The translations under genes and the position numbers were made by a program. From Candidatus Eisenbacteria bacterium (GTDB lineage: Bacteria; Eisenbacteria; RBG-16-71-46): a DNA stretch of 64,000 nt. The notes beneath the pieces were generated by a model, which was given only the letters and a program-made list of their open reading frames with translations, was not told where the DNA came from and did no database searches. The stretch is from NCBI GenBank assembly GCA_020847735.1, contig JADLBL010000006.1, forward strand, positions 62,001 to 126,000. Reading direction: 5' to 3'. This document shows, piece by piece, positions 41,257-48,957 of this stretch (positions are counted from its first letter, which is position 1; each line of letters begins with the position of its first letter).

Positions 41257-42312
41257 TCAGGCGGCGTTGATGGTCTCGTCGTTCGCGTGCGCGTCCGCCG
41301 CGGGGACGCGAAGGCGCGTGGCGCCCTCGCGCGCGTCGGTGGGCGCGATCCAGGTGGTCTGACCCAGGCGAAGCCCCTCGCGCGGGTCGAGGCTCAATGC
41401 CGGGCGCTGCGTGGCCCGCAGGCGCAGCTCGACGTCGAAGTCGAGCGGGTCCTGCACGTAGAGGCGCGTCAGCCTTGCGAGCGCCGTGAAGTCGGGCTCG
41501 CCCGGCAGGAAGCGCCGGAACTCGGCGAAGTCCATGGGGCCGAGCGAGACGCGGAACGCCGAGCTGGAATCCACGCGGCTCGTGCCGAGGCAGGTGTCGC
41601 GCCCGAGCCCGCTGAGCGCGTCGCCTCGTCGCGGGGCCGTCCGGCGCGGGGGCTTGAGGTACAGGCGCTGGTCGGCGGGAATGCCCAGCCGGCGGGCGAC
41701 GCACGAGACCACGCTCACGCCGATGCCGGGGAAGCAGGCGCGCAGCATGTCCTCGAGGCCCGCGGCGCTGCGGTGACGGTTCGCCAGCACGCCGAGCCCG
41801 CGCAGGACCTGCTGCATGCTCGCCCCGGACGCGCCGCGGACCGCCTCGTCGTCGAGCCCGGCGAGCGCCAGCACCCGGGCCGTGAACTCGTCGCCGCCCC
41901 CGCGCTCGAAGCGCTGGGCGTGGCGGTACTTCTGGCGCGCCCGGAAGAGCAGCGACACCATGCGGTGGTTGAACAGGTCCAGGAAGTCGCGCTGGCGCCG
42001 GCCCTCGGGCTCGTTCAGGTCCCAGAGCAGTTCCTGCGCATAGGTCAGCGGCAGCGGCGATGCCTGTCCCTGCAGCCCCATGAAGTTCACCGTCACGGTC
42101 GCGACCTCCTCGCCTTCGCGACCGCTCCACTCGACCGACTCGACCTCGGACGCGGGAAATCCGAGGGACGGATTCGAGACGAACCGGATGCGTTCGTGCT
42201 CGGGGCGCCCCGGCTGGCCAGGCCCCACGCGGGGTTTCAGGCGCTCCACGAGATGGCGCACCAGCGGGTGGAAGTCCCACGCGTGCGCGGGATGGCGGAG
42301 CGGCTCGCTCAC
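41257..42312 (-). CDS. tssG: T6SS baseplate protein TssG
   Basis: The product is 351 aa; the GTG start overlaps the tssF stop (GTGA). TssG features are FHPLVRHLVERL and HERIRFVSNPSLGFPASEV at the N-terminus, GLQGQASPLPLTYAQELL, then FLDLFNHRMVSLLFRARQKYRHA. The C-terminal third has LSGLGRDTCLGTSRV and FRVSLGPMDFAEFRRFLPG. In the baseplate wedge two TssF molecules join one TssG, stabilised by TssE and TssK. Length matches the family, and tight coupling to tssF is usual. Confidence 0.95.
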   Translation of the reverse strand: MSEPLRHPAHAWDFHPLVRHLVERLKPRVGPGQPGRPEHERIRFVSNPSLGFPASEVESVEWSGREGEEVATVTVNFMGLQGQASPLPLTYAQELLWDLNEPEGRRQRDFLDLFNHRMVSLLFRARQKYRHAQRFERGGGDEFTARVLALAGLDDEAVRGASGASMQQVLRGLGVLANRHRSAAGLEDMLRACFPGIGVSVVSCVARRLGIPADQRLYLKPPRRTAPRRGDALSGLGRDTCLGTSRVDSSSAFRVSLGPMDFAEFRRFLPGEPDFTALARLTRLYVQDPLDFDVELRLRATQRPALSLDPREGLRLGQTTWIAPTDAREGATRLRVPAADAHANDETINAA

Positions 42313-44081
42313 AGCCGCTCCTGCCCGAGCCGCGGCGGCCACTGCAGCGGCAGCCGGCTCTCGTCGTGACGAAGGTCGAGCTGCGTGAAGGTGTTGATCG
42401 TCGCGTGCGAGGCGAAGAACTCGTCGAGCACGCAGCCGAACAGGTGCAGCGCCCCGATGCCTTCGAACGGCTGCGGATCCACCGCCACCGTGATCCGCGA
42501 CCCGCGGATCATCCCGCCGCCATGGATGCGCTCGACCGGTTTCGCGTCCACCGTGCGGATCGCGCGGATGCGGCGCTGGATCTCGCGGGCCGCGCGTTCG
42601 TCCTGCCCGCCGGCGCCGAAGCCCTTGTCGCCGGTCGCGGTGCCGGCGTTCAGGGACGCCATCAGCTCGAGCGTGAGCGAGAGCGTTTCGGCCGACGCGA
42701 ACCGCAGGTGGTTCAGGCTCATCAGCGACAGCAGCCGCCACAGCAGGCCGATCCGCTGCGGCACCTCGATCTGCGGGGTCGGCTTGGTGATGTTCTCGAA
42801 CGTCGCGCCGGTCGGGCTCGTGTCGGTCACCCCCTTGAGCACGCCGGCTTCGAGCGCGGCGACGCCGCGCCCGTTCGTGCACGTGATCTCGAACGTCGCC
42901 GTGCCCTCGCCGATCGGGTGCGGGTCGCCGCTCGCCTCGACCACGGTCGCCCAGGTGAGGAAGCTCTCGCCGTCGGGCGCGACCTGGCGCCGGACGCTGA
43001 AGTAGGCCGGCGACTCGCGGAAGACGTCGGGAGAAAACGAGTAGAACCACGGAATCTCGCGATCCACGCGGTCGGTGCCGCGCACCGACATCGAGTCCAC
43101 CGACCAGATGTCGAGCCGCGAACGGTCGGCGCCCTGCGGCCGAAGCGCGTAGCGCGCGCGCGTCGCCTCGAGCGTCACCGGCTCCGTCTCGTGCGTGAAC
43201 AGGTTCAGCACCGGCGCGCAGTGCAGGCGGATGTCGTCCTTGGCCACGCGCATGCCGGATTCGGACTCGCCGTCGAACACGATGCGCACCGTGAAGCGCG
43301 ACTTCACCTGGTCGCCGCGCAGGGCCTCGAGTCCGCACAGGTCCACGAACCCGAACTTCTGCGGGAAGACGAAGTACTCCTGCAGCAGGCGGTGCCCCAT
43401 CGGCACGCCGTCACGGTGCGGAAGCACCGCCTCCTCGCGCGAAAAGCCGACGGGCTCGAGCCGCAACGGCACCGGACCGTCGCCGGCGTCGGCGGTGGCG
43501 GTCGCCTCGGCCACCCGCCGAAGCAGGTGGTAGTGAAGCTGCCAGGAGTGGCGCACGTCCTCGTGCAGGTAGAGCCGCAGGCTCGGCAGGTCGAGCGAGT
43601 CGAACTTGACGTTCGGGTGCAGGGCGAACTGCAGCACCAGGCTCGACTCGCCCCGGCGCGTCGTCTCGATCGCCGCCGAATCCAGCTCCAGCGGCTGAAC
43701 GCGCACGTCCCAGCACGTGCGGTAACGGAAGCGCAGGTCCGAATCCGACTCCTCGCTCACGACCTCGGCGCCGCGCGGCACGCGGAGCGAATGGCGCAGC
43801 GCCCCCTGGCGCCCCTTGAACTGCTCGATCGCGAGCGACGGCACCGGCCGCAGGAAGTGCGGCCAGAGCATGTTGAAGAGCCCGTGCGTGAGCTCGGGAA
43901 AATCGTCGTCGAGCGTCTGCCTCACCTGGGCCGCGAGGAACGCGAAGCCCTCGAGCAGCCGCTCGACGTCGGGGTCCTGCCCGGGCTCGACGAGGTGCGC
44001 CGCCTCGTGATGGTTCGCGCCGAACTCGCGCGCGAGATTGCGGATGTACTCGAGCTCCTCGTCGTAGTACGTGAAGCGCAC
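42309..44081 (-). CDS. tssF: T6SS baseplate protein TssF
   Basis: The product is 590 aa. The GTG at 44081 is supported by AAGGAG and lies 2 nt after tssE. Diagnostic segments are FTYYDEELEYIRNLAREFG, DPDVERLLEGFAFLAAQVRQTLDDDFPELTHGLFNMLWPHFLRPVPS and the C-terminal FEGIGALHLFGCVLDEFFASHATINTFTQL. TssF is the main wedge component, equivalent to phage gp6. Order tssE-tssF-tssG-clpV is kept exactly as in classical loci. No unusual insertions. Confidence 0.96.
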   Translation of the reverse strand: MRFTYYDEELEYIRNLAREFGANHHEAAHLVEPGQDPDVERLLEGFAFLAAQVRQTLDDDFPELTHGLFNMLWPHFLRPVPSLAIEQFKGRQGALRHSLRVPRGAEVVSEESDSDLRFRYRTCWDVRVQPLELDSAAIETTRRGESSLVLQFALHPNVKFDSLDLPSLRLYLHEDVRHSWQLHYHLLRRVAEATATADAGDGPVPLRLEPVGFSREEAVLPHRDGVPMGHRLLQEYFVFPQKFGFVDLCGLEALRGDQVKSRFTVRIVFDGESESGMRVAKDDIRLHCAPVLNLFTHETEPVTLEATRARYALRPQGADRSRLDIWSVDSMSVRGTDRVDREIPWFYSFSPDVFRESPAYFSVRRQVAPDGESFLTWATVVEASGDPHPIGEGTATFEITCTNGRGVAALEAGVLKGVTDTSPTGATFENITKPTPQIEVPQRIGLLWRLLSLMSLNHLRFASAETLSLTLELMASLNAGTATGDKGFGAGGQDERAAREIQRRIRAIRTVDAKPVERIHGGGMIRGSRITVAVDPQPFEGIGALHLFGCVLDEFFASHATINTFTQLDLRHDESRLPLQWPPRLGQERL

Positions 44082-44083
44082 CG

Positions 44084-44500
44084 CTACTCCTTCACGCTCA
44101 GGTGGCCGGAGTTCTCGACCCGGGTCTCGAAGTGCACGCGCGAGCGCCGGCCGCCGAGGACCAGCTCCGCGGTGATGTCGAAGCGCAGCAGCGTGGCCTC
44201 CTCCCCCTTCGGGACGAGGCGGACGCGCACGTTGCGAAGGCGTGGTTCGTAGTCCTCGATGCTGCGCTTGATCTCGCCCGTCAGGTCGCGCAGCGAGTCC
44301 GAGCCTCCGTGCATGACGTCCTCGAGGCTCGGGATGCCGTAGTCCAGGCACGTCGGGGCGCTGCCGTGGCGCGAGTTCAGCAGGCGCTCGAGGTTGCGCA
44401 GCACGGACTGCGCGAGCCGGCCGGCGTCGGGGTCCACCGACCGCCGGTCCTCGCGGTCCGGGTGCTTGATGCGATCGAGCAGGCTGAGTTCGCGGGCCAC
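44084..44500 (-). CDS. tssE: T6SS baseplate protein TssE (gp25-like)
   Basis: The product is 138 aa with a GTG start at 44500 and GGAG upstream. The gp25-like core runs SVLRNLERLLNSRHGSAPTCLDYGIPSLEDV and IKRSIEDYEPRLRNVRVRLVP; the conserved EPR motif that contacts the sheath is intact in YEPRL. It nucleates sheath polymerisation on the baseplate. It is separated from hcp by a 61-nt gap that holds a strong hairpin, and it starts the tightly packed tssEFG-clpV group. Confidence 0.95.
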   Translation of the reverse strand: MARELSLLDRIKHPDREDRRSVDPDAGRLAQSVLRNLERLLNSRHGSAPTCLDYGIPSLEDVMHGGSDSLRDLTGEIKRSIEDYEPRLRNVRVRLVPKGEEATLLRFDITAELVLGGRRSRVHFETRVENSGHLSVKE

Positions 44501-44525
44501 GGGGCGCTCCGGGTGACGGGTCCGA

Positions 44526-44548
44526 CCGCGGGGGAACACCCCCCGCGG
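44526..44548 (-). terminator. Hairpin after hcp
   Basis: CCGCGGGGG (44526-44534) pairs with CCCCCGCGG (44540-44548), a perfect 9-bp stem with a 5-nt loop, 14 nt past the hcp stop. It could act as an attenuator or protect the 3' end of an hcp-only transcript. No U-tract. Confidence 0.5.
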
Positions 44549-44561
44549 CCGGCGACCGTGG

Positions 44562-45053
44562 TTAGCGCTGCGCGTCCCAGGTGTCCTGGTGCGTGACGCC
44601 GCCGTTCTCGTAGGTCCACGTGATCGTGTGGAAAACGAACGACACTTCCTCCATCGGCGGCATGTTCGTGGAAGCCGGATTGATCGTGTCCGGCACCCAC
44701 TGCTTCTGGCTCGCGACGCGGCCCTTCTTGATCTCGACCGTGTAGAACTGCTCGGTCGTCCCGTCGCCGGTCGGGTTCGGGCGGAAGAACTTGAACGTGC
44801 CCTCGATGACCTCGTTGTTGCACAGCGCCTTCGCCAGCAAAGGCGACGCCTTGTCGATCCGCTTGAGGATGTGGATCGGCTCGTGCTGCCGGCGGCCGGT
44901 CGCCATGCCGCTGCCGGTCTCGCGCGCGGTCTTGACCGCGGTCTCGAAGTGCACGCACTCGATGCTGTTCTCGCGTCCCAGCGAGGTCTGCGAGCTCTCG
45001 CCCTGGATGTCGCTGCCGTTGGACTTGAGGTACAGGTGGACGGTTTCAGCCAT
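44562..45053 (-). CDS. hcp: T6SS inner-tube protein Hcp (TssD)
   Basis: The product is 163 aa. AGGAGG lies 11 nt before the ATG at 45053. Hcp features: HLYLKSNGSDIQGESS near the start, SIECVHFETAV, KRIDKASPLLAKALCNNEVI and the C-terminal EEVSFVFHTITWTYENGGVTHQDTW. Hexamers stack to form the tube expelled by the sheath. It lies between tssC and tssE and is bracketed by two strong hairpins, suggesting a separately stabilised, abundant message. Confidence 0.96.
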   Translation of the reverse strand: MAETVHLYLKSNGSDIQGESSQTSLGRENSIECVHFETAVKTARETGSGMATGRRQHEPIHILKRIDKASPLLAKALCNNEVIEGTFKFFRPNPTGDGTTEQFYTVEIKKGRVASQKQWVPDTINPASTNMPPMEEVSFVFHTITWTYENGGVTHQDTWDAQR

Positions 45054-45111
45054 CTGCAATCACCTCCTGGGTGACGTTCGAGGTCGAGGACGGGAACTGC
45101 GTCACCGGGCA

Positions 45112-45133
45112 ACGGCCGGCGTGCGCCGGCCGT
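45112..45133 (-). terminator. Hairpin between tssC and hcp
   Basis: ACGGCCGGC and GCCGGCCGT form a near-perfect stem with a 4-nt loop in the 97-nt gap, 17 nt after the tssC stop and ahead of the hcp ribosome site. It could be an RNA-processing or attenuation site. No U-tract. Confidence 0.5.
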
Positions 45134-45150
45134 CCCGCCCCCGGGATGGA

Positions 45151-46641
45151 TCAACCCTTCTTCTTGTCGAGCTTGCCGACCAGCGAGAGCGTGAAATCCG
45201 CGCCCTCGTACTTCATGTGCGGCATGACCTTCAGGCCGACGCGGTACCAGCCCACCTCGCCCGGGATCTCCTCGACGTTGATCTCGGCCTTCTTGAGCGG
45301 GCGGCGGCCGATGGCCTCGTCCGACGGACTGTCCATGTCGGAGACGTACTGCCCGACCCAGTCCGAAAGCATGCGGTTGAGCTTCTCGACGGACATGTTC
45401 TGGCCGATGTTCTCGCGCTGGATGCACTTGATGTAGTGGGCGAGCCGCGAGATCACGAAGATGTACGGCAGGCGGGTCGCCACCTTGAAGTTGGCCTCCG
45501 CCTCCTTGCCCTTCGCGCTCTGGCCGAAGTACGCGGGCTTCTGCGCTGAGTTGGCGGCGAAGAACGCCGCGTTGTCGCTGCCCTTGCGCCAGCTCAGGCT
45601 GACGAAGCCCAGGTCCGAGAGCGACAGGTCGAGCGCGTCGCCGATCTGCACCTCGGTCGGGATCTTCATCGTGTCGGCGCCCGCCGCCTTGAAGACGTGC
45701 ACCGGCAGTTCCTCGACCGCGCCGCCGGCCTGCGGGCCGATGATGTTCGCGCACCAGCGGTTCTTCGCGAACGCGTCGGTCAGCCGCGAGGCGAACGCGA
45801 ACGCCGTGTTGCCCCACAGGTAGTTCTCGTGCGACGAGGTCACCGACTCCTCGTAGCCGAACTCCTTGACCGGCACCGTCTCGGAGCCGTAGGGCAGCCG
45901 CAGCAGGAAGCGCGGCGCCGCGAGCCCGACGTAGCGCGCGTCCTCCGAGTCCCGGAATGAGCGCCAGCGAGCGTACTTCGGGCCCTCGAAGACGCTCTTC
46001 ACGTCCTTGATCCCGGCCAGCTTCTCGTACGACTCGACCCCGAACGTGCGCGCGCCGGCCGACGACAGGAAGGGCGCGTGCGCCATGGCCGCGACGCTCG
46101 CGCAGTAGCCGAGCAGCTTCACGTCCTGCGGCGCCGAGGCGTCGAACTCGTAGTTGCCGACGATCGCGCCGACGGGCTCGCCGCCGAACACGCCGTAGCC
46201 GCTGTCGTAAACGTGCTTGAACATGCCCGTGCGGGTCATTTCGGGCTCGTCCTCGAAGTCCGTGAGCAGGTCGTCCTTCGTCACGTTCACGAACTCGAGC
46301 TTGATGTTCTCCTTGAAGTTCGTGCGGTCCACCAGGAAGAACAGCCCGCGCCACGCCGATTCGAGCTTCTGCACGTCGGGGTGGTGCAGGATCTCGTCCA
46401 CCTGCAGGCTGAGCTTCTTGTCGAGGTCCGCCACGAACTCGGTCAGCAGCGCGGCGTTCACCTTGACGCCGGGCTTGCCGAGCAGCCGCCGGACGAACTC
46501 ACGGATGCCGGTGCTGACCAGTTCGTAGCCTTCCTCCTGCGGCGAACCGGCGGTGGTGCTGATCAGCTCCTCGAGCTGCGGCACGCCCTCGCCGAACTGG
46601 GCCGCCTGCTGCTGCTGCTGGCCTTCCGTCTCGTCTGCCAT
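45151..46641 (-). CDS. tssC: T6SS contractile sheath large subunit TssC
   Basis: The product is 496 aa; GGAGG precedes the ATG at 46641, making the upstream in-frame start unnecessary. The N-terminal Gln-rich tail is followed by VDEILHHPDVQKLESAWRGL, a hallmark of TssC/VipB. Other blocks are PVGAIVGNYEFD, AHAPFLSSAGARTFG, SSHENYLWGNTAFAFASRL and the C-terminal VMPHMKYEGADFTLSLVGKL. With TssB it builds the contractile sheath around Hcp. A divergent paralogue is encoded at 27850-29163. Separated from tssB by a hairpin-containing 74-nt gap. Confidence 0.97.
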   Translation of the reverse strand: MADETEGQQQQQAAQFGEGVPQLEELISTTAGSPQEEGYELVSTGIREFVRRLLGKPGVKVNAALLTEFVADLDKKLSLQVDEILHHPDVQKLESAWRGLFFLVDRTNFKENIKLEFVNVTKDDLLTDFEDEPEMTRTGMFKHVYDSGYGVFGGEPVGAIVGNYEFDASAPQDVKLLGYCASVAAMAHAPFLSSAGARTFGVESYEKLAGIKDVKSVFEGPKYARWRSFRDSEDARYVGLAAPRFLLRLPYGSETVPVKEFGYEESVTSSHENYLWGNTAFAFASRLTDAFAKNRWCANIIGPQAGGAVEELPVHVFKAAGADTMKIPTEVQIGDALDLSLSDLGFVSLSWRKGSDNAAFFAANSAQKPAYFGQSAKGKEAEANFKVATRLPYIFVISRLAHYIKCIQRENIGQNMSVEKLNRMLSDWVGQYVSDMDSPSDEAIGRRPLKKAEINVEEIPGEVGWYRVGLKVMPHMKYEGADFTLSLVGKLDKKKG

Positions 46642-46655
46642 CTCACGACCTCCAC

Positions 46656-46672
46656 GCACGCGTCACGCGTGC
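46656..46672 (-). terminator. Hairpin between tssB and tssC
   Basis: GCACGCG and CGCGTGC form a 7-bp stem with a 3-nt loop, just upstream of the tssC ribosome site in the 74-nt gap. It may act in processing rather than termination. Confidence 0.35.
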
Positions 46673-46715
46673 CGACGTTCCGTTCGAGGGGGTGCGCGGC
46701 GCGGCCCCCGCTTCG

Positions 46716-47192
46716 TCACTCTCCGAGCATACCCTCGAGCTTCGACCGCAGCTCGGGGTCCGTGACCAGCTGTTCCAGCTTCTTGCGGAAGTCCGCCTTG
46801 TTGAGGTCGCTCTTGAGGGCCATGAGCGCCTCGCGCACCTGCATGAGCTTCGCGAGCTCGGGCACCTGATGCGCGAGCTGGCCCGGCGTGAAGTCCTTGA
46901 GCGAGTCGAACTTGAGCTTGAGCGCGAGCTGCGAATCGGGATCATCCGTGAGCTTGTCCTTCACGGCGATCTGCGCCTCGAGCTTCTGCTTGCTCATGAC
47001 CTCGTGGAAGTTGTCCTTGTTGAGCGAGATGGCCTTGCGATCCGCCAGCGGCGTCGAGTCCTGCTTGCCGGTGAAGTCGCCCATCACGAGCAGGCGCAGC
47101 GGCAGCTCGATCTCCTTCTGCGCGTCGCCGATCGCCGCGGTGTACTTGATGTTGATTCGTGACCGCGGCCCAACCGATCCGTCCTTCGCCAT
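46716..47192 (-). CDS. tssB: T6SS contractile sheath small subunit TssB
   Basis: The product is 158 aa with AAGGAG before the ATG. TssB/VipA hallmarks: RINIKYTAAIGDAQKEIELPLRLLVMGDFTG, LADRKAISLNKDNFHEVM and a C-terminal helical pair ending DPELRSKLEGMLGE. It forms heterodimers with TssC. Length is typical. It lies between tssA and tssC, with short gaps that each contain a hairpin. Confidence 0.97.
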   Translation of the reverse strand: MAKDGSVGPRSRINIKYTAAIGDAQKEIELPLRLLVMGDFTGKQDSTPLADRKAISLNKDNFHEVMSKQKLEAQIAVKDKLTDDPDSQLALKLKFDSLKDFTPGQLAHQVPELAKLMQVREALMALKSDLNKADFRKKLEQLVTDPELRSKLEGMLGE

Positions 47193-47221
47193 GGTTTTCT
47201 CCTTTCCTCGGGTTCAGTAGT

Positions 47222-47237
47222 GCCCGCTGCCGCGGGC
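47222..47237 (-). terminator. Hairpin after tssA
   Basis: GCCCGC and GCGGGC form a 6-bp stem with a 4-nt loop, 1 nt past the tssA stop and upstream of the tssB ribosome site. Confidence 0.35.
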
Positions 47238-47238
47238 T

Positions 47239-48816
47239 TCACTGCGCCGGGCGTTGGAACTCCAGGGCCGCCGCCGCGTCCAGTCGGGCGAGGCGTCGGA
47301 GCAATTCGCGCGTCTTCTGCTGTTCCTCGGCGCCCGCGCCCGCCGGCACGGCCTTCTGCCGGGCGGAGAGCTGCAGGCGGAGCATCTGCGAGGCGAGCTC
47401 GGGATCCCAGGCCTCGAGCGTCGTGGAGTGCAGGTCGTCCTGCAGCGCCTCGAGCTGCGCGAGCGCCACGTCGTGCCGGCCGGCGTCGGCGCACACCCGC
47501 GCGACCGCGACCTTCCACGCCGCGCGTTCGCGCGCCTTGATCGCCCGCGCCGCACCGGTCTCGAAGCGGCGCACCGCGTCGCCGAGCTTGCCGCCCGCGA
47601 CCAGCGCCGCGGCTTCGTCGCGCGCTTCGGAGAGCCCTTCGGGCTCGCCGCCTTCGGCGGACAGCATCAGCCCGCCGGAGGACTTCGCGCCGCCGCCCGG
47701 GGCGGCCATCACGGTCTCGCGAATCCAGGCGCGCGTCGCCTCGCTCGCCAGCGGCACACCGCCCGCGAACGAAAGATCGGGCAGCTCGGGCAGGCGCTGG
47801 AGCAACCCGCGCACCTCGGCCGCCACCGCGTCCGAGGCCGGGAGGAAGTCGGCGCCCATGCCGCGCAGGGCGCTGTAGGCGCAGTAGTGCAGGTCGAGCC
47901 AGAAGACCGCGTTCGCCATGCGGCTCTCGGTCTCCTCGAGCACGCCCGCCCACTGCTGCGCGGCGAGCTTGCCCTCGAGCTTCGCGAGCGAATCGGGCGG
48001 CTGCGGCGCCGGAATCGACGTCTGCCCTCCGGTCGCGGGCGGCGACTGCTTGATCGCCATCCATAGGGCGATGCGAGGCAGCCGGTAGGCCATCGGGTCG
48101 CGCGGGTTCGCCGAGCGCTTGAACTCGCCGAGCGCGCGCAGCGCCGGGCGGATGGCGGCGACCGCCGCGTCGAAATCGGCCTCGCTGCCCACCGACGAGG
48201 GCGCCGAGACCGCCGGCGCCGAAAACGACGACGCGGCGGCCGGTGCGCTGGACGCCGCGGGTGGCGGCGGCGGCGCCGAGGTCTGGTTCAGCACGTCGCG
48301 CAGCTCGCGCGTCAGCTCGGAGAGCAGCCCCGAGCCGCCCTCGAGCTTCTCGGAGAGCAGCGCGTCGATCTTCCCGACGGTGTCCACGATGCGCTGCAGC
48401 GTTTCGCGGCTCGCGCCCTCGGGCCCGCGCTGGCCGACCCGCTTGCCGCCGCGGTCCCCGAGGTACTGGAACGCGGTCTGCCTCGGGCGGACGCGCTCGG
48501 GGTGCATCGTGTCCCAGTAGCTCGACAGCATGTCGTGCAGGACGGTCACGCCGTCGGCCAGGCCCTCGTAGCCGCGCGACTCGAAAAGCGCCATGGCCAG
48601 GTAGACGCCCGCCATCACGTCCTTCGACTTGCCGCCGAGGATGTCGCTCGCGAGCTTGACCGCACCGGGCCAGTCCACCGCGGGAAGCTCGGGAAGCTCC
48701 AGCTTGCGGAATTCGGTCGCGAGCGCCTCGTACGCCGGGTCGTCGCGGCTCGGCACCCCGGTGGGCGCCGCGTCCGAGATTGGCTTCCTGCCGAGTTCGA
48801 GAACTTCCACGCTCAC
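47239..48816 (-). CDS. tssA: T6SS assembly protein TssA (VasJ-type C-terminus)
   Basis: The product is 525 aa; GTG start at 48816 with GGAGG upstream. The N-terminal ImpA domain is clear: AVDWPGAVKLASDILGGKSKDVMAGVYLAMALFES, GLADGVTVLHDMLSSYWDTMHPERVRPRQTAFQYL. A Pro/Ala/Ser linker (residues ~185-215) leads to a middle domain. The C-terminal ~200 residues are helical and VasJ-like (ANAVFWLDLHYCAYSALRGMGADF). TssA guides tube and sheath priming and, in long forms, caps the distal sheath end. It is separated from tssM by a 141-nt gap that could hold an internal promoter. Confidence 0.9.
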   Translation of the reverse strand: MSVEVLELGRKPISDAAPTGVPSRDDPAYEALATEFRKLELPELPAVDWPGAVKLASDILGGKSKDVMAGVYLAMALFESRGYEGLADGVTVLHDMLSSYWDTMHPERVRPRQTAFQYLGDRGGKRVGQRGPEGASRETLQRIVDTVGKIDALLSEKLEGGSGLLSELTRELRDVLNQTSAPPPPPAASSAPAAASSFSAPAVSAPSSVGSEADFDAAVAAIRPALRALGEFKRSANPRDPMAYRLPRIALWMAIKQSPPATGGQTSIPAPQPPDSLAKLEGKLAAQQWAGVLEETESRMANAVFWLDLHYCAYSALRGMGADFLPASDAVAAEVRGLLQRLPELPDLSFAGGVPLASEATRAWIRETVMAAPGGGAKSSGGLMLSAEGGEPEGLSEARDEAAALVAGGKLGDAVRRFETGAARAIKARERAAWKVAVARVCADAGRHDVALAQLEALQDDLHSTTLEAWDPELASQMLRLQLSARQKAVPAGAGAEEQQKTRELLRRLARLDAAAALEFQRPAQ

Positions 48817-48841
48817 GGCCTCCGGATCGATCGGGTGAAGA

Positions 48842-48857
48842 CGCCGCAGGTGCGGCG
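48842..48857 (-). other. Small perfect palindrome in the tssM-tssA gap
   Basis: CGCCGCA and TGCGGCG face each other with a 2-nt centre, 26 nt before the tssA start. It lies in the 141-nt gap between tssM and tssA; another palindrome (GCCGGC/GCCGGC) is at 48906-48920. They could be RNA hairpins or an operator; I cannot decide. Confidence 0.3.
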
Positions 48858-48957
48858 CAAAACCTAGTCGTTCAGGGAGATGCGGGGCAACGGCATTTCT
48901 GCGGGGCCGGCCCTGCCGGCACCGCGGTTCGAAAACCCGAAGCGGCTTGCGACGCGG

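Noticed and set aside
35057-41362. A 2101-codon open frame on the plus strand
   Set aside because: It runs antisense through the ketosynthase-like, DUF2169, vgrG and clpV genes. Its translation is low-complexity Arg/Ala/Val/His without motifs; stop codons are rare in GC-rich antisense frames.
48860-48957. Possible promoter upstream of tssA (TTGCCC-N18-TAGGTT on the minus strand)
   Set aside because: Matches to the consensus are weak and the gap is rich in palindromes, so I did not list it as a feature. 5'-end mapping would decide.
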